NCBI GenBank assembly: GCA_964059195.1
Contig: CAXKWD010000011.1
Span: 15,412,978 to 15,476,977, forward strand
Length of the DNA: 64,000 nt
Direction of reading: 5' to 3'
From: Ectobius pallidus
Lineage: Eukaryota; Arthropoda; Insecta; Blattodea; Ectobiidae
Positions 22,030 through 32,830 of the stretch are shown here, one piece after another. How positions within the stretch are numbered: position 1 is the stretch's first letter; each line of letters begins with the position of its first letter. Both the position numbers and the translations under genes were made by a program. The notes beneath the pieces were generated by a model that worked only from the letters and a program-made list of their open reading frames with translations, did no database searches and had not been told where the DNA came from.

Positions 22030-24330
22030 TGATATGGCTCTTCAAAACTGGACTAGGAATTGTCGATAAATGGGAATTAAAATTCATCCTGCATAATCTA
22101 CTTTTCGCGGATGATCAAGTAATAATTACTGAGGATACAGATGATGCGTCATATATGATCAGAAAGTCGGTAGAAGAGTACAGGATATGGGGATTAGAAA
22201 TAAATTACAATAAAACTGAATATATGGCAATGGATTTGGAAGAAAAGTTAATATGTAAAGCCCCCTGCACACAGGGACAGTAGAGGCAGCCAGTACTGGC
22301 CGCCAGTTACTGGCAGCCAGTGGATGTTCTAGTGGCAGCCAGTAGGCAGTACAAGGGTCAATTATTTATTTATGTATGATTATGATTAATATAAACAGTA
22401 TTTATATTATATTATAGAATATAGAATATTATAGAACTTGTATTAATATTGTCAAAGTAGGCAAACTTTTATAAAAATTGTAGACTTGTAAATAGATTGT
22501 GTAATAGGGGTAGAAAACAGAATCGGTTGTAAAATCTTTCGAATAATATTGCAGAAATCACAACATATGGGTAGAAAACAGCTAAGATGTGGATTCTTCT
22601 GTTATTCAAGCTGCCTAAAAAGTTATTTTGATTTTTAGAGGATTTGTCTGTAAAATCGCATAAAATTTGTCAAAAAATGTAGTTTTGAGTAGAGATTAAG
22701 ACAGGTAAAAACAGCTAGGGGTGATTTGATCTAATATTTTGTTGCCTAGAAAATATTCCTCATTCTAGAGTGTACGTTAATATACTTTGAGGAAAATTTG
22801 TTAAAGAATGTATACTTTTATAGGAATTACGCCATATAATAAGGGTAGAAAACAGCTAAGGTATATTTTATACTTAAATAGTAATGTGGTACTAATATTA
22901 ATATTGCATTGTGCAGAATATTGTAGGCTAATAATTTGTATTAATATTGTATTAAAAGTAATAGGCTATACTTATATTGATATTATTTTTTTCCTGTTAT
23001 ATGGGGAAGGTTTTGACATAAATGAACAAAACATAAAATAAATATTCCATCAAATATCTAAATAAAAATAGTGCAGATTTACGAAGTCAGAGAAAAGTTT
23101 GATTCTTACATTTTCCCCAGCGGTCAATCTTTCACTATGTGTACAAGTAGTAAGTTAATAAAGTTTTATTACTGAGTCCACGAATAGAATATTTAAAGAT
23201 TTTTACGTTATTGCTTGTTATTGCTATTATTATTACGGTCAACACATATTCATGTATTATGTATCCTACGACACCGATCAAAAGGATTTATGTGCTATCT
23301 TAACACTTTGCAAACCAATAAGGCATTAGACAAGAATTTTCATTGAACAACAAGATGTCAAGTATGTGAGTTACTTCCCTTGATTCAATTTATTTGTCGA
23401 AATTATTTTATTATGCTTTCCATTGGGATATATAAGTTATTTTTGACCTGTTTTTTTGTAAAGTGGTAATTTTTTAATTTTTTAACCATGAACCCATTCC
23501 CATCCCATTTTCAAACTTGGTACATCATTTAACATTAGTATAACCTATTTCCTAGGATTTTTTTGAAACTTTACTTTATAAAAATTCAAAATCAAAATTT
23601 TTCACTTTGAATTCTGAAAAAAAAAATCATTAGAACTATCATGTGTTACATGTCATTGGAAAGCTTGTAAAAAATGCTAAAAAATGGCACTTTCCTCACC
23701 TATATAGGTTAATTAGAAGAGTTGCTATATTAGTTGAAAGATATGTTTTTGATGTGATTTTTGTTATTTTTTTAGTACTTGACATGGCTGTATTTTCAAA
23801 ACGGATTGAAATATTTAAATAAAAATTTGTATTTCTCTTAATATACATGAAAATTACCTCTCTACAAAATGTCATCAAAATCTGGAACGGTGAGGTTAAA
23901 AGGGTGTGTTGATCTGACACGGAATGACTCTACTGGCGGCCACTAAACTCAAACTCAAGCAGGTTTGAGTTTAGTGGCAGCCAGTAGTCTGCTGCACGTT
24001 GTGGGATAATTACTGGCTGCCAGTACTGTCCCTGTGTGCAGGGGGCTAAACCTGCCTTAAGTTTACTGGCCGCCAGTAGCTTCTGGACGTTGAAGGGAAT
24101 ACCCCTGCACACTGGGACAGTAGAGGGATATTTACTGGCGGCCAGTACTGGCTAGTGCTACTGGCTGCCAGTACTGTCCCTGTGTGCAGGGGGCTTAATA
24201 CGGAAGAAATTGCACATGTTGAATATTTTAAATATCTAGGGTCTATTATACAAAAGGACGCAACAACAAATTTAGAGATTCAAAGAAGAATAACGGAAGG
24301 GAAGAGAATTATATGAATGCTAAATTCAAT
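22030..24330 (+). pseudogene. LINE reverse transcriptase fragment split by a PIF/Harbinger-like insertion
   Basis: The plus strand before 22258 reads LLFADDQVIITEDTDDASYM, then VEEYRIWGLEINYNKTEYM, which is reverse transcriptase motif C (FADD) and the region after it. After 24199 the same frame resumes with TEEIAHVEYFKYLGSIIQKD and RRITEGKRII. Dropping the inserted 22259-24195 element and one TAA joins LIC directly to NTEEI in frame, so the LINE was one continuous sequence before the insertion. It belongs to an RTE-like insect family. Stops follow near 24316, and the N-terminal ~2 kb is missing. Confidence 0.85.
22259..24195. mobile_element. PIF/Harbinger-like nonautonomous element with TAA duplication
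   Basis: The ends are AGCCCCCTGCACACAGGGAC and GTCCCTGTGTGCAGGGGGCT, perfect inverted repeats. They are flanked by TAA on both sides (22256-22258, 24196-24198). A 3-bp TWA target is what PIF/Harbinger transposases use. Subterminal regions are packed with the palindromic word TACTGGCNGCCAGTA. The interior repeats GGGTAGAAAACAGCTAAG-like words near 22507, 22568 and 22846. No transposase is evident. A second right-type end lies inside at about 24023-24046 and a left-type end at 24103-24129, so the right side looks composite. Confidence 0.88.
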
Positions 24331-24439
24331 CTTTTGGATTAAAAATATTTTACATAGAACCTATGATGTCGAGTAAAAATTCCAAGAATGAAATGTATCA
24401 GATTATATAAATAATAATTATTTTCTTACTTGTGTTGTT

Positions 24440-25025
24440 TTGATGGCTTTTCAAGGCAAATTCCCAGTCAGAGCAAAAATAGTAATAAACAAGGAAATAA
24501 TAGAACAGACATCACATTTCAATTACCTTGGATTTGATATAACTTATAGTTATGACTGGGACATACAAAATAAATTAAACCGCTATCAAATGATGTATGG
24601 TACTATAAGAAGAATTCTCAAGAAAACTCGGAAAGAAACTCAGGTCAGATTTTATAAGATAATGGCAGTTCCTGTTCTATTGTATGGGTCTGAATTTTGG
24701 GTATTAACAAAAAACGATATATCACATATTCAAGCCACTGAAATGAAATTTTTAAGATCGGTAAAAGGTTGCACACGTATGGACAGACTCTCAATGATTC
24801 AATAAGACGTGAACTAAAAATATTCTCTATACAAGATAAAATAGAGGAATATAATAACCAATGGAAAGAACATTTGGACAGGATGGAAAAAACGAGATTA
24901 CCTAAATAATCACTTCTTATAAGCCATACGGGAAAAGAACGCCAGGACGACCAAGAAAACGATGGACTTGAGACCGGAACAGGTCGCATTGACCTAAACC
25001 CAGAAAGGAATAATAAGAAGAAGAC
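24440..25025 (+). pseudogene. RTE-like LINE C-terminal remnant
   Basis: An open frame (24440-24805, 121 residues) reads FQGKFPVRAKIVINKEIIEQ, then HFNYLGFDITY, RFYKIMAVPVLLYGSEFWVL and MKFLRSVKGCTRMDR. Beyond its stop, other frames continue as REELKIFSI-like, QWKEHLDRM and GKERQ-type residues up to about 25020. This is the C-terminal part of an endonuclease-reverse transcriptase LINE, in a family different from the 20014 tails. The catalytic core is absent and a frameshift separates the two parts. It lies 110 bp downstream of the split LINE at 22030-24330 in the same orientation, so the two could be separate pieces of related copies. Confidence 0.8.
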
Positions 25026-25239
25026 TTGTGTTGTTTAAAATCAAATCACCATTGGTTACGGAATACTAAACAATACTACCAACAGCGATAACGAGAAAAT
25101 GTTTAACCTCATGATCAAGATAAACTAAAAATCATAAAAAATGCATTTTTAATAGGTATAATATGATTTATTTGCAAACTGTCACTAATCGAATTGCATT
25201 GATTAAAAACAGAATTTTAGAAGTTGAATGTTAAAGAAA
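25026..25239. other. No recognisable gene
   Basis: AT-rich spacer. Confidence 0.5.
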
Positions 25240-25395
25240 TCGAGACGGTTGACGTAGCCTATTAATCATTGCATATTGATACTATGACGGTTGAGTAGCG
25301 ATTTGGAGTTTTATCTGATAAAATAGCATCCTTGCGATCCTTGCAAGCATATTATAAGATAAACGACCCTGATTGGTCGATATGCGAGGCATTGC
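25240..25395 (-). repeat. Interspersed repeat R1 (copy C, partial, inverted)
   Basis: The reverse complement matches 28150-28305: TAGCAATGCCTCGCATAT, GACCAATCAGGGTCGTTTAT and GATTAATAG blocks appear in the same order. Confidence 0.65.
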
Positions 25396-25670
25396 TAAAG
25401 AAAATAATTTAATCAGACTACAGAAGAAAAACGAAAATTAGTTGGATAGGAATAGTTAAAAATGAAGATGGCTGTAGAAGTTTGAAAGAAATATTTTAGA
25501 CTCATTGAAAAGATAAATATTCTAATTCAGTCATGCATATTTAAAGACATCAGAATTTACGTTGAATTATTATTTACGGCATAGAAGCATTTTAGTAGTA
25601 AAAGTCATAGCCGTAAATCGAAGCACTGATATGGAACATCAATATTTCACTGTCAACAAAAAGGGAAAAG

Positions 25671-26349
25671 GTAATCTGCGCCACTTCTACCTTTTCCCCC
25701 CAACCTGCACGATGTAAACTGCGCCACCGACATTTAAATGGCGTCACCGTCATACTAACGCACTAACATTTTCCTTTCCACTTCTCCAGACTTAGGACTG
25801 GCTACGAAATTGTATAGATGTGGTTTAAAATGTTAGGCTTAGTAGCTTTGTCATTTTAAAAAATGTTAAAAACAGTACCCTAATTTATTTTGCATGAACA
25901 CTTCGTCACTTATAAAATTGTTAAAAACACTACCCTAATTTTTTTTACATGAGCACTTTGTTCTCAAATGACGCCTTCTTAATAAAATCAAAACGGGATA
26001 TTTCATTGTTTATATTGTTCTCTCCACTTGAGTAGACGAGAATTCTTGTCATTTATTTTAGATGTTTTTCTTACAGGTATCCCTTATTCAATATTTCTCA
26101 GTTTTACGTAGGCACTTGTTTGGAACTGGAGAAGTGCATCTAACACAAGGAAGATGTTGGGAGAAGCGTGGTAGAACATCGAATTATATTTTACATGAAA
26201 TGACCTACATATTTCCGTGGCGCAGTTTACATATCTGTGTGCCGCAGTTTACATAGCTGTGTGCCGCAGTTTACATATCTGTGTGACACAGTTTACATAT
26301 ATCATTCTTATTATATTTCAAATCAGGTGTCAACCGTGGCGCAGATTAC
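25671..26349. mobile_element. Inverted-repeat element with GTAATCTGCGCCAC ends
   Basis: GTAATCTGCGCCAC at 25671 is mirrored by GTGGCGCAGATTAC at 26336-26349. Inner copies occur as GTAAACTGCGCCACC near 25717 and GTGGCGCAGTTTAC near 26218. Two ~60-bp imperfect direct repeats (TTAAAAACAGTACCCTAATT-like) sit at 25864-25985. No clear target-site duplication and no coding frame. Confidence 0.5.
26216..26300 (+). repeat. Short tandem repeat, 22-bp unit, four copies
   Basis: The unit GCCGCAGTTTACATATCTGT recurs four times with small changes, inside the right arm of the 25671-26349 element. It creates the repetitive frame at 26217-26456, which is not a gene. Confidence 0.9.
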
Positions 26350-27969
26350 ATACACCCAACAAAAATTGTAATCGAAGGCAGAAATATGAACAGAATTTAG
26401 TATATCCACAAGCAAGTTTCAGGCTCCAAGAGAGAAAACTACTAAGAACTGATTAAAACGCAGATACATAACCACAGCTCTCATGAATGGGGGATAATGA
26501 TGAATAGCCTATACAGTGTATTATTCATTTATTCGAGTGGACAAGATGCTCGTGTTCGTATTCAGTTCAACAGAAGAAAATATTGTTATTAAAAAAAAAC
26601 TACTCAAAATTGCAGCTAAAATACAAACATATACAAAAATTTGAGGAAAAGAAGTGGACCCAACGGATGGAAGTAACATTTAGAATATAAAGAATTTACT
26701 TATAAAATGCAAGAAATGTAGGCTACTTTCCAATGTGTACACATAACATAAATAGGAAAATGGCACGAAAAACTAGGAAATTTGCTCTAACTAGGATGAA
26801 ACGTTTATGTAAGAAATGTTGGACAACCATAAAATAGACAGAAAAAGAAATTTGGTTGGAAATATCAAAACCGCAGAATACAGGCTGGGGAATGAAATTG
26901 AACAGCAAAATTTTGAAGGGAACAGCCACTAGAAAATCACTGTGTTGCAACGGGATTTGACTTACAATAGATCTGTCATTCCAGGACTAGAAAGTTGGTT
27001 TAGAGAAAGTAATAGGAATAAAGAAAAACTGCATAACTATGTTGGAATAAAGAACTACGACCATCCTCAGGTCGGATGGTCATGGAATTTGAAGACGCGA
27101 CTAGCCCAATGCTAGTGTGGGAGGTTACCACTTCAGCTCGGTAAAAATATATTAAAAAATCAAAATATGAGTTATAAGAATCAACAAAAATTGGGATAAA
27201 ATAGGCAGGATAGGGCAAAATGAGCTTTAGAATTGGCAAAGAAAATACATTATAATCTACATGTTATTCAGTTCTAATAAATGATTTATTTTCTAATGAC
27301 ATACACGAACATAACCAACAGCAAAGCTGAGGTACCGGTATCTGTATTTTTAATCTCTAAATTGAAAATAATTATTAATAACTCACATTGTGCAAAAAAT
27401 TTAAGTTTCTAGTGTATTTTCATTGTTTGAAATGTATTTAAAATTTCCAAATTCATCAGTTAATGTTTTAACTTGCAAAAAATCACCAGTTATATGTAGC
27501 CATTGGTTACGATAAGATAAACTTGGATTAACGTTATACAACAAGAAGAGACAGTTAAATGTAACTGAAAGTTAATTTTGCATGCTAACCACAGATTAAG
27601 TGTTTATGCAACTGGCCCTAGGAGATATTCCTCTGGCATCCTACGTATGAATACGCTGTTTACGACATGTTATTAATACCTGGACAATGCTAATAACTTT
27701 AAGTAGGTGATATAAATGCGATAGAAGCTGAAACCAGTCTTGCTGGTGTGAAACAGGATTCCATGGCAACCAAAGCCAAGGTCAAGGGCAAAGGAATTCA
27801 GCAAACCACTCGCAAGTACGATAAATAACAATTAGCAGCAACTTAGTGACCCGACCACGAGTCTCTGTTATTTCCTAAATGCCGGAAAGAATTTTATCGC
27901 TGTCAACATCATACTACGCCAAGCAGCGATCTGATTGCCAGTTCTTATTAAGACACCCGTGAGAGCTTA
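26350..27969. other. No recognisable gene
   Basis: Low-complexity AT-rich DNA. Frames at 26723-26950 and 27000-27239 (minus) are featureless. Confidence 0.45.
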
Positions 27970-27977
27970 GTTACTAA

Positions 27978-29006
27978 TAGGGTTGAACATCGATGGCCGA
28001 TGTTTTCATGTTTTCCACATCGATGGATAACAATCGATGTTTTTGCTACATCGATTTTTCTCCCCGCCATCGATTTTTAAAAATATTTACAGATTTTTGC
28101 ATTTATTTTGACTATTCAACTGATACGCCGCGTGTTTGATATTGACGAATAACGTTTAGCAATTCCTCGGATATAGACCAATCACGGCCGTTTATCTTGC
28201 AATATTCTTGTAGGAATCGCGAGGATGGTGTTTTACCGTGATAAAACCGTCTGCTCGTTACTGGAGACGCAAGTATCAGTGTGCAGTGATTAATAGTCAG
28301 ATGCTGCCACTAAGCGGCACGAAAACAGATTATTTTATACAACATAACTTGTTTGGAAATTGAAATAATAGAAATTTACATTGATTAAGAACACAATTTC
28401 GATTCGGTGCAAGCCAGTTCGTGTGCTTTTATTCTGTTCTGCTGTTAGCTTAACTGAATGAAGTTAACTATGTCTTATATGCACTGGTGGTAGCACTGAT
28501 TACGCCAAGGCAGCTCGAATCGATTCATGGATGGTTGATTCACAGTGTGCCGTGATCTCGCAGCTATTAGTTTTGTTTTTGTAGAAAAAAGCACGAAAGT
28601 AATTATTATTTGTATAATCTGTTGGATTTTTATTCATGGAATAGTCTTAATAAATCAAACTCGAGTTGACGAGTCGCGAATCTATCGATAAACTCGACAA
28701 CTCTCGTGGGATTACCTATGATAAATTGATGATGAATTAACGTACTGAGTCGGACAATGAGGACGTATTGACAGAAATGTTCCAAAAACATCGATTTTTT
28801 CATCGATAGTTTTCATGGAAATATTTCAGTTTATTTATGCATTTTGCCTGATTTTCTGAGACCATGACTTTTTATAATAAGCATTGACATTTTACGTCAA
28901 AATGCATAGTTTTTTTCAGTTCGATATGATCGTCACATCGATGGATACCGCCGATTTTAACGTCAATGGTGAACAGCGATATTTTAACTATCGATGCTCA
29001 TCTCTA
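27978..29006. mobile_element. hAT-like element with ATCGATG-rich ends and a nested repeat
   Basis: Ends TAGGGTTGAACATCGATGG and, from the right reverse-complemented, TAGAGATGAGCATCGATAG pair as inverted repeats. Flanks GTTACTAA (27970-27977) and GTTGCAAA (29007-29014) agree at 6 of 8 positions. Subterminal parts are full of ATCGATG/CATCGAT words. Repeat R1 copy B (28110-28728) is nested inside. Confidence 0.65.
28110..28728 (+). repeat. Interspersed repeat R1 (copy B)
   Basis: This is colinear with 18114-18743, from GACTATTCAACTGATACGCC to CTATGATAAA. Copy A lacks the ATCGATG ends that surround this one, so R1 is a separate element nested in the hAT-like one. Confidence 0.8.
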
Positions 29007-29247
29007 GTTGCAAACAATTCCGCGCCAATTGGTGTAGCAGGGGATGGATTACAATGGTAAGAGGTGAAGCTGAAATCCTAGGTTCTTGAAGATGACTTCG
29101 GCACGGAGGGTGAAGGGTTTGCTTTTAAACTTTCAAATAGGCCTAACACAAATTACAATATCAATAATGGAAAATAAAATAATAATAATAACAATAACAC
29201 AACAAACGGTTGAATAATAACAACAACAATATCACGTTTTATACTAG

Positions 29248-29292
29248 GTAATCCCACGAGAGTTTACGAGTTTATCGATAGACCCGCGGGTA
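29248..29292 (-). repeat. Interspersed repeat R1 terminal fragment (inverted)
   Basis: TAATCCCACGAGAGTTTACG then AGTTTATCGATAGA is the reverse complement of the 3' end of copy B (28670-28710). Confidence 0.7.
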
Positions 29293-30180
29293 CGAAGCAG
29301 GAGAGAATCTATCTCAATGAAACTCGTCTTCTCGTAATCTAATTAGTTTGCTGTGCATTGTATTGGTGAATAACAAAGAAGCAGTCAGTGAACCACCGTA
29401 AAAACTGGTAGTATTTATTGAAATAACCTACAGGATCCTAGTTTTAGCAATGCTGTAGAAATTTCGTGTCACTTCGATAAAATAATTCAAAAAAAAATCC
29501 CTTTAGGCAGGCCTACAGGCTGAGGTAGATTTCAAAGTGCCTTTGGTTTAATTTATTATCGCTGCGCAACACTCTTCTTTTTTAGCCTTGGCATGGCAAA
29601 CCCGCAGTAATAAGAACTGAATTCGGTAAAGAGGAAGAGCCTAAAATCATTTATTTTGACAACAAGAATAGGATATAATATTCTGGGAGGCCGTGCGCAA
29701 GATCAGCAATGAATAAAATTAGCAAAGCCGCTAAACAAGACAAAATTATGATATTATAATAATTCTTTTAAAAGTTATTATTTTCAAAAATTAAAATCTC
29801 GCGTCATATGAGAGCTATCAAGAAACTAGTTATTGATTTGTAGAGTACTCATCAAGAGCTTTTCAACGATACCCTACAAGACGTGGTTCCAAAAGTTACG
29901 AATTTTCATCCCCCCACCCCCATCCTCACTCGAAACCCCGAATCGTTGGTGTCACTGTGAACTCCATAGGGAATACTCTAATTTATTCAAACAAAGTTTC
30001 CCTCTATACTTCATAGGGGCCGAGATATACATTTTTAAAAATTTCAACCCCCTCCCCCGACCACCCCCTTGGGCCAATTTTGCTCATTAACGAACTTGTC
30101 CGAACTATTGGGCCTAGAAATAACATATTAAAATTTGGTTCAAATATCTTCAAAATTACGGCCGCTATCGTGTAAAGATA
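29293..30180. other. No recognised gene; unusual C-rich segment 29833-30090
   Basis: An 85-residue plus-strand frame reads IPPPPSSLETPNRWCHCELH and NFNPLPRPPPWANF, driven by runs such as CCCCCCACCCCC and CCCCCTCCCCC. Composition differs sharply from the AT-rich surroundings. I do not recognise the protein and cannot tell whether it is coding. Confidence 0.35.
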
Positions 30181-30181
30181 T

Positions 30182-30213
30182 ATTTATATATATATATATA
30201 TATATAATTGTGA

Positions 30214-30261
<48 letters not shown>

Positions 30262-30265
30262 AATT
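30182..30265. repeat. (TA)n microsatellite forming a long palindrome
   Basis: AATTGTGATAT (30206-30216) and its exact complement ATATCACAATT (30255-30265) flank a run of TA repeats, making a 60-bp near-perfect palindrome. Confidence 0.9.
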
Positions 30266-30384
30266 TTTTTTTGAACGGGCGGTGGTTTCGTACTTAGGGG
30301 AGCATGAAACGTAAAGATATGAAAGAATTTTTCGAAAATGGACATGGTATCCATTGCAATAGTTAGATTTTTCTTCGAAATCTA

Positions 30385-30560
30385 CCTAATAGCCAACCTT
30401 GGTGTCTAAGTCAGTGTGGCACTGGCTTTCTGTCCCAAGGTCGTGGGTTCGATCCTTTCCAAGGTCGATGTTATAAATTATGTAGTCTAATATCTGTTGA
30501 TTTACATGCATGAAAACGAACTCATCCGGCACATCGGTGATGGTCAAAGGCATAAGTTGC
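30385..30560 (+). mobile_element. tRNA-derived SINE, CTTTCTG-CCAAGGTCG family
   Basis: A degenerate A box in TAAGTCAGTGTGGCACTGG and a B box in GTGGGTTCGATCC. The block CTTTCTGTCCCAAGGTCG is shared with minus-strand copies at 35640-35880 and 47075-47170. Confidence 0.6.
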
Positions 30561-30861
30561 ATTAACAGTCAACAAAAATAATGCTTGAATCTCATTTATC
30601 TGTGAAGTTTAAAACTAGTTTTATTATGTATGGCTTTTCGGGTATCTAAGTTAAATTTTAGACTGTGTACCATCGACAAGATATAAAGATAATCATGAAA
30701 CAAATATTTGCTACAAAACATTATAAAATATCATACAGCTGGAGGCTTCAGCATTTTAATTGAGATGGGGTGATCTTCGTTAAGATTTCTATATTAACAC
30801 ATAATGTAGATTAGCCTGACAGTGTCATCCCGTAATATCACGCTATCACCTGCAAGATGAT

Positions 30862-31474
30862 GAAGACCAGGATTTTGATGACCTAAAATTTAAAACAAAA
30901 TTAGCTATAAATTGACTGCAAAAATACAAAAAATAACCCAAAAACAAAACAAAAAACAAAGAAAAGACCCACAAATTTGCATGAAAATATATTTTATTCA
31001 TCAAGTTTGAGTGTATTTTACACTTATGATGTTGAACCAATTATAGGCTTGTAATTAGTTATTTACATAGGTTAAATGCAAAAAAAAAGTATTTCAGTAT
31101 CAAAATTCAAATCATAACAACATCTATTTATTTATACTTTTTTAGAGTTCTGATAATATTCAATGTAAGTAAATGCACAAAAACTCTATATAAAGCGAGA
31201 AACAACAAAAAATAGAAAAATTATGACTTTATATTTAAAAAAATCACCTAAAATATGAAATGTGGAAAAAAATACCGTAAGATGACCAAAAATGACCAAA
31301 TAATTACGTTAAATTAAAAAAATGGTCTAAAAATAAAAAAATGTGGAAAATGACCAAAAAATGACCTAACATTATACTTTAAATAATCTAGGAGTAATGG
31401 TCAGATTATCAGCACTAATGGGCAACATCCATGGTGTTTCTGTTAAAAGATATGTCATCAAAATCCAGGTCCTG
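30862..31474. mobile_element. hAT-like MITE (GTCAT/AGGTCAT group)
   Basis: This 613-bp element has the left end GAAGACCAGGATTTTGATGA, and the reverse-complemented right end is CAGGACCTGGATTTTGATGA. Flanks AAGATGAT (30854-30861) and ATGATGAT (31475-31482) match at 7 of 8. The interior is filled with ATGACC/TGACCAAAAA words. Confidence 0.82.
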
Positions 31475-31482
31475 ATGATGAT

Positions 31483-31905
31483 CATAATTTATTATCGCCT
31501 TCAACGAATTCCTCGTTTTTTCAAACTTACTTAACCCGAACACAGAATTGTGTTGTCACAAGGAAGTTGAAAATATCTGATTACTTTACTAATTGCGAAA
31601 CTATTACCAATATTGTCATTTATTATCAAATGAGGTCATCCGGTTATTTCGTCTTGAAAATACTATCTCCTGATATGAGTAATACTACAGATAAACAGAT
31701 CTGCTTTCTGACTAAAACTGATTCCAATATTTATTTATTTATTGAATATACAATTACTTAAACCCTATTCCACCCGGAGGTATATTAGGGTTATAGTTAC
31801 AAGACAATATATTTGCAATATTACTACTTCTTATCCATAGGCTGGATGCAGGCCTTAATACTCTAAGAAAACAAGATAACTAATATATTATATTATAAAA
31901 GAAAA
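31483..31905. other. Probable LINE 3' untranslated region and AT-rich spacer
   Basis: The ~100 bp before 31906 would be the 3' UTR of the RNase H fragment. No A tail or TSD is obvious. Confidence 0.4.
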
Positions 31906-32781
31906 CTATAACATCTTAAAAATAGAACACAAAAACTTTTGGAATTCTCTATAACAGCATTTTTTCCTAAAAATATCAAAGAGTGGTTTATCTAATTTCT
32001 TTTTACAATAATCTAAGTGTGTGTCCAATATTCTTCTTTTATGCTCTAGGACTGGGCAATGAAAAATTAAATGTTCAACAGTTTGTTGTTCAGTACATAT
32101 ACATTGATAACCGTTCTGTCTTTGGATCATGAAACGTTGAAAGTAAAAACCAAATTTGCCATGCCCAGACAGAAACTGAGTGAATATGAAGTCCGGTTTT
32201 ACACTCGTACAGCGTAGGCGACACTCAACTGTTGGAAAAAAGATTTCTCTCGTAGTGGTCCCTTTGGAGCTGGACACCCAATGCTCATTCCAAGCAGTCC
32301 TAATATAATCTCTAAGTTTATTCTTAGCATAAGATAGGGGACACAATTTGTAGCTAAAATTTAAATTCGAGGTCGCAGCATTTTTTGCCAATTCATCGGC
32401 TCTTTCGTTCCCTAATGTGCCCATATGGCCTCGTACCCAGGATAAACAAATGTGTTTCTCGTATGATATTATCTTAGTTCTAATTTCTGCTGCCAAGGCA
32501 TTTAAATTGAACTTGTTGTTTATAGCAGTAAGTGCAGTTTGTGAGTCACTGAAAATGCAACAGTCAGAATTTTTAGATTTAGACCATAAGACAGCCTCCT
32601 TTATAGCAAAGAGCTCTGCTTGTACAATTGAGCACTCTGTAGAGAGTCTGGCCATTTGTGAATACATTTCCCTACCACAACAGAACACCACGAAAGCACA
32701 ACCGATTTTATCCACCATTCCTTCTCTGCAACTGATTCCAATAGGGACTACTAATATTAGGGACAGATCACAATCCATCAT
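31906..32781 (-). CDS. Non-LTR retrotransposon RNase H and C-terminal zinc region (5'-truncated)
   Basis: A 291-residue open frame encodes the C-terminal part of a LINE polyprotein of an RNase H-bearing type (I/LOA/R1-like groups). RNase H would remove the RNA strand during element copying. Visible residues are QAELFAIKEAV (Glu56), IFSDSQTALT (Asp79), WVRGHMG (His119) and GNERADELAK (Asp129). The first catalytic aspartate, normally in a T-DGS motif about 30 residues before the Glu, is absent; this place reads VVPIGIS. After the domain comes a cysteine/histidine cluster, QCICTEQQTVEHLIFHCPV, a zinc-knuckle-like feature found at the end of such ORF2 proteins. Upstream on the minus strand only a short linker (about WLLHPDLF) survives, so the reverse transcriptase is missing. 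The frame has no stop for 291 codons but cannot act alone. Confidence 0.82.
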   Translation of the reverse strand: MMDCDLSLILVVPIGISCREGMVDKIGCAFVVFCCGREMYSQMARLSTECSIVQAELFAIKEAVLWSKSKNSDCCIFSDSQTALTAINNKFNLNALAAEIRTKIISYEKHICLSWVRGHMGTLGNERADELAKNAATSNLNFSYKLCPLSYAKNKLRDYIRTAWNEHWVSSSKGTTTREIFFPTVECRLRCTSVKPDFIFTQFLSGHGKFGFYFQRFMIQRQNGYQCICTEQQTVEHLIFHCPVLEHKRRILDTHLDYCKKKLDKPLFDIFRKKCCYREFQKFLCSIFKML

Positions 32782-32830
32782 AGATCAAAACAGATCTGGG
32801 TGGAGCAGCCAGTAGCTATGGCGAATTTGT

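Noticed and set aside
26216..26300. Four regularly spaced repeats, CRISPR-like at first glance
   Set aside because: There are no unique spacers; the 22-bp units are head to tail and lie in an animal transposon arm.
32417..32815. 132-residue plus-strand frame
   Set aside because: Shadow of the RNase H frame on the other strand.
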